A program made the translations under genes and the position numbers. A stretch of 64,000 bases of DNA from Chaenocephalus aceratus (taxonomy: Eukaryota; Chordata; Actinopteri; Perciformes; Channichthyidae). Within the stretch, counting starts at the first letter, position 1. Each line of letters begins with the position of its first letter. The notes beneath the pieces were generated by a model. That model made no database searches. It was not told the origin of the DNA and saw only the letters and a list, made by a program, of their open reading frames with translations. Below are positions 62,005-64,000 of the stretch, piece after piece. The DNA lies in the NCBI GenBank assembly GCA_023974075.1, contig JAMFTG010000045.1:544501-608500 (forward strand), read 5' to 3'.

Positions 62005-62104
62005 NNNNNNNNNNNNNNNNNNNNNNNNNNNNNNNNNNNNNNNNNNNNNNNNNNNNNNNNNNNNNNNNNNNNNNNNNNNNNNNNNNNNNNNNNNNNNNNN
62101 NNNN
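62005..62104. other. Assembly gap (100 N)
   Basis: Exactly 100 unknown bases, the conventional size for a gap of unknown length. The true distance and any exon or transposon end within it are unknown. Confidence 0.99.
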
Positions 62105-62205
62105 TGTAAGTAGAAACAAATGTACATTTCCAATTACTTTCAAATATTTGACATACATTTTCAATGATTGTACTAATTATTTGTTTTGATTTATGTCATT
62201 GCAGA

Positions 62206-64000
62206 TCATTCAATTCTGAAATGGTACCAAACACAGAGGACTCGATTCTCAAAGCTGCGGGAGGGCCGACGCAAGAAGAAATCCCATAATTCAATCATTA
62301 ATACATTTATGTGCTCAAAAAGTCAAACCCATTATTGACTGCAAGTATATAAAATAGATTAATAGATTTTCTCCATTCAAGGTTGTGATACGGTCATATC
62401 AAATCGTAAGCTGAGAGTAGTGTCACTCACACCCCTACCAATGTGTCTGATTTCTACTAGGTGCAGTTGGCTGAAGGAGTAACTATTAAAAGAAATGTCC
62501 TTGCCCGGCTGAGCAAGGACCCAAAAAAAAAAGGCACAGAACTGATGTCTGTCTTTTTACAAGACAATTGATGGCGTCCTCTTCTCTCTCGGGAAGGCAG
62601 ACTAATGCGTGGAGGAGTTTGGACGCTAAAAAGCAGCTGGACCCCAACATCGTTGCGGCGATTGCCAGTGAGTAGACCTTTTCCTTGTCCCCCAGTAGCT
62701 GAATATGCCTGTATTATAGACGCGTTTGCAAAGTTCTAAAATGTTTTTCTGTTCCCCACAGAATATGTGCAGGAGAAGCATTCTGACTTCACCTTCAAGG
62801 ACGTGACGAATGTGATGAGAACCAAACTCAATAATGAAAGCAAAAATCGGTAAATACTGAAATACCCACAACGCATGTCATGCACACATTTCTACATGTC
62901 CTCACTACAATACATTTAAAATGCCTTGATTGCTGTTGCTTTGTCACATACCCGTTTATAAAGGCAGGGTTGTTACACATTTAATTTTCAATGTACTTAT
63001 GTTTGTTTTCTATTTCTGTCTTTGCAGTTTAAGGACACGTTGGCCCTGGCTGAGACGGGTGAGCTGGCTGGGAGTGACGACCAGTACCATGGCAGGCAGT
63101 TTTGCAGACGAATCCAGGGAGCCCACCAAGAAGTACACTGGCTACCCTACACCGAGACCTCCTTCCAGGACAGGAACAGCTGCCGAGGACCAACCCGAGT
63201 CTCCTATGGAGATGAGAGTTACCGGAAGCATCATCCCGTGATCTCCAAGAAAGGCTGGTTCAGTTCATCACTCGAGAGCAGCCACTCCTTTCTGCAAGTA
63301 CCTGGAAACTGAACTGGATCGTCTGCATGATGCCTGCCTGGAACCTGCGTATGAGGACATCACCCACAGTTCTTAACCAGTAAGAATATAAAATTGCATA
63401 CATTTAAAAATTCATTTATTTGATGTCACACATTTTATTGCATGCTAAATTTGAGCTTGTATTAATCCTATGCTGTTTGTCTTTCCAGTTACCGGAAGAT
63501 GTCCAGACAGTTCAGGATGAGGGAAGCGGCTGGTGACCAGATCAGTCCCTTCGTAGATGTCCCGTCGGCCTTACAGTCGCAGCAGCAGAGGCCAGTTGCT
63601 GTGAAACCTAGTCTGTACATCTGCCCTCCCCAGCAGTACCTACTTCTCCGCCAGCAGAGCAGCCTCCTCACCGTCAGTAGAGTTCCAGCCAGTGGCCTAG
63701 GGACCCACCTCCGGCATCAGTGTGGAGATCCCAGGAGTGTGGCTACGTAGAGCAGGTGAACCAGCAGCACGACTTGGAGCAACAGCAGCAGTACCGTACC
63801 CTCCAGCCAGCCAGCACGACTACTCAGGGCTACGTTCCTTCTAAGCCTCCTCAGCAGCAAATCAGTGGTCCTTGGCAGCTAACACCCCAGCAGCCAGTCC
63901 AGGGTCCTCCGCCGCCTCCTCTTCCAGCTCAGCAGTCCCAGCACAATGTGACCCAGCACAGCCTCAATATCTCAGCTGTCCTGCCACATGACGAAAATAA
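62206..64000 (+). CDS. BEN-domain protein gene, 3' exons, partial
   Basis: After a ttgcag acceptor (62205) comes ILKWYQTQRTRFSKLREGRR. The next exon (62461-62669) holds VLARLSKDPKKKGTELMSVF and, one base out of frame, SSLSGRQTNAWRSLDAKKQL, then DPNIVAAIA. The following exon (62762-62850) gives YVQEKHSDFTFKDVTNVMRT, then KLNNESKN. Together these look like a BEN domain, a DNA-binding or chromatin-factor module. Later exons (63029-63313 and 63489 on) encode a Gln/Pro-rich tail (QQQQYRTLQPAS, PPPPPLPAQQSQ) that runs off the window. The one-base break near 62565 lies in a short T-run and could be a sequence error. This may be a host gene; a multicopy transposon-linked gene is the alternative. Confidence 0.6.

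Overview
This window is nuclear DNA from a ray-finned (teleost) fish. The reasons are long (CA)n/(TG)n microsatellites, vertebrate-style split genes with GT/AG introns, and a dense load of teleost-type transposons: hAT, PIF/Harbinger, piggyBac, Ginger, Tc1/IS630-like, L1, L2-like and RTE-like LINEs, and a tRNA-derived SINE. I see no operons, rRNA, tRNA genes or CRISPR arrays. Almost every long reading frame belongs to a mobile element, and most are broken by frameshifts. Several breaks sit in homopolymers, so some may be sequencing errors.

Layout. 0-7 kb: an internally deleted hAT, a small MITE, and an intronless CADM1-like (cell-adhesion Ig protein) fragment split by a 2.7-kb hAT with a perfect 8-bp target duplication. 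7-10 kb: little recognisable, plus one 180-bp MITE. 10.4-13.8 kb: a Tc1/IS630-like shell holding a Harbinger-like insert and a BED-finger hAT. 14-19 kb: short repeats, including an inverted-repeat element split by a hAT-like element. 19.6-33.9 kb: a nest of transposons. 34-38.8 kb: degenerate repeats and unannotated DNA. 38.9-43.1 kb: hAT containing piggyBac containing Harbinger. 43.9-47.3 kb: a DUF4371-type hAT pseudogene and a second integrase-type transposase pseudogene. 47.7-54.8 kb: an RTE-like LINE tail and a 6-kb L1 with a 13-bp target duplication. 54.8-57.4 kb: a hAT-like MITE and a MADF-bearing Harbinger-like element. 58.4-61.7 kb: a degraded SAM-like gene fragment and a GTF2IRD2-like hAT. 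After a 100-N gap (62005-62104), exons of a BEN-domain protein run off the right edge; this is the best candidate for a host gene.

The most notable object is an 8.4-kb Ginger1/GIN-type DNA transposon at 24105-32528. It begins TGTTAC and ends GTAACA, has near-matching 4-bp target duplications (ACGT/ACGG) and about 1.2-kb terminal inverted repeats. It carries one 14-exon minus-strand gene that joins a Gypsy-like integrase (HHCC finger, D-D-E core, basic C-terminal domain) to a Ulp1/SENP-type SUMO protease. It sits inside the BED-finger coding exon of another hAT (23740-32756). Removing it with one target-duplication copy restores the host element's reading frame. Its inverted repeats carry the transposase start codon and first exon sequence, so both ends face inward with a potential coding start.
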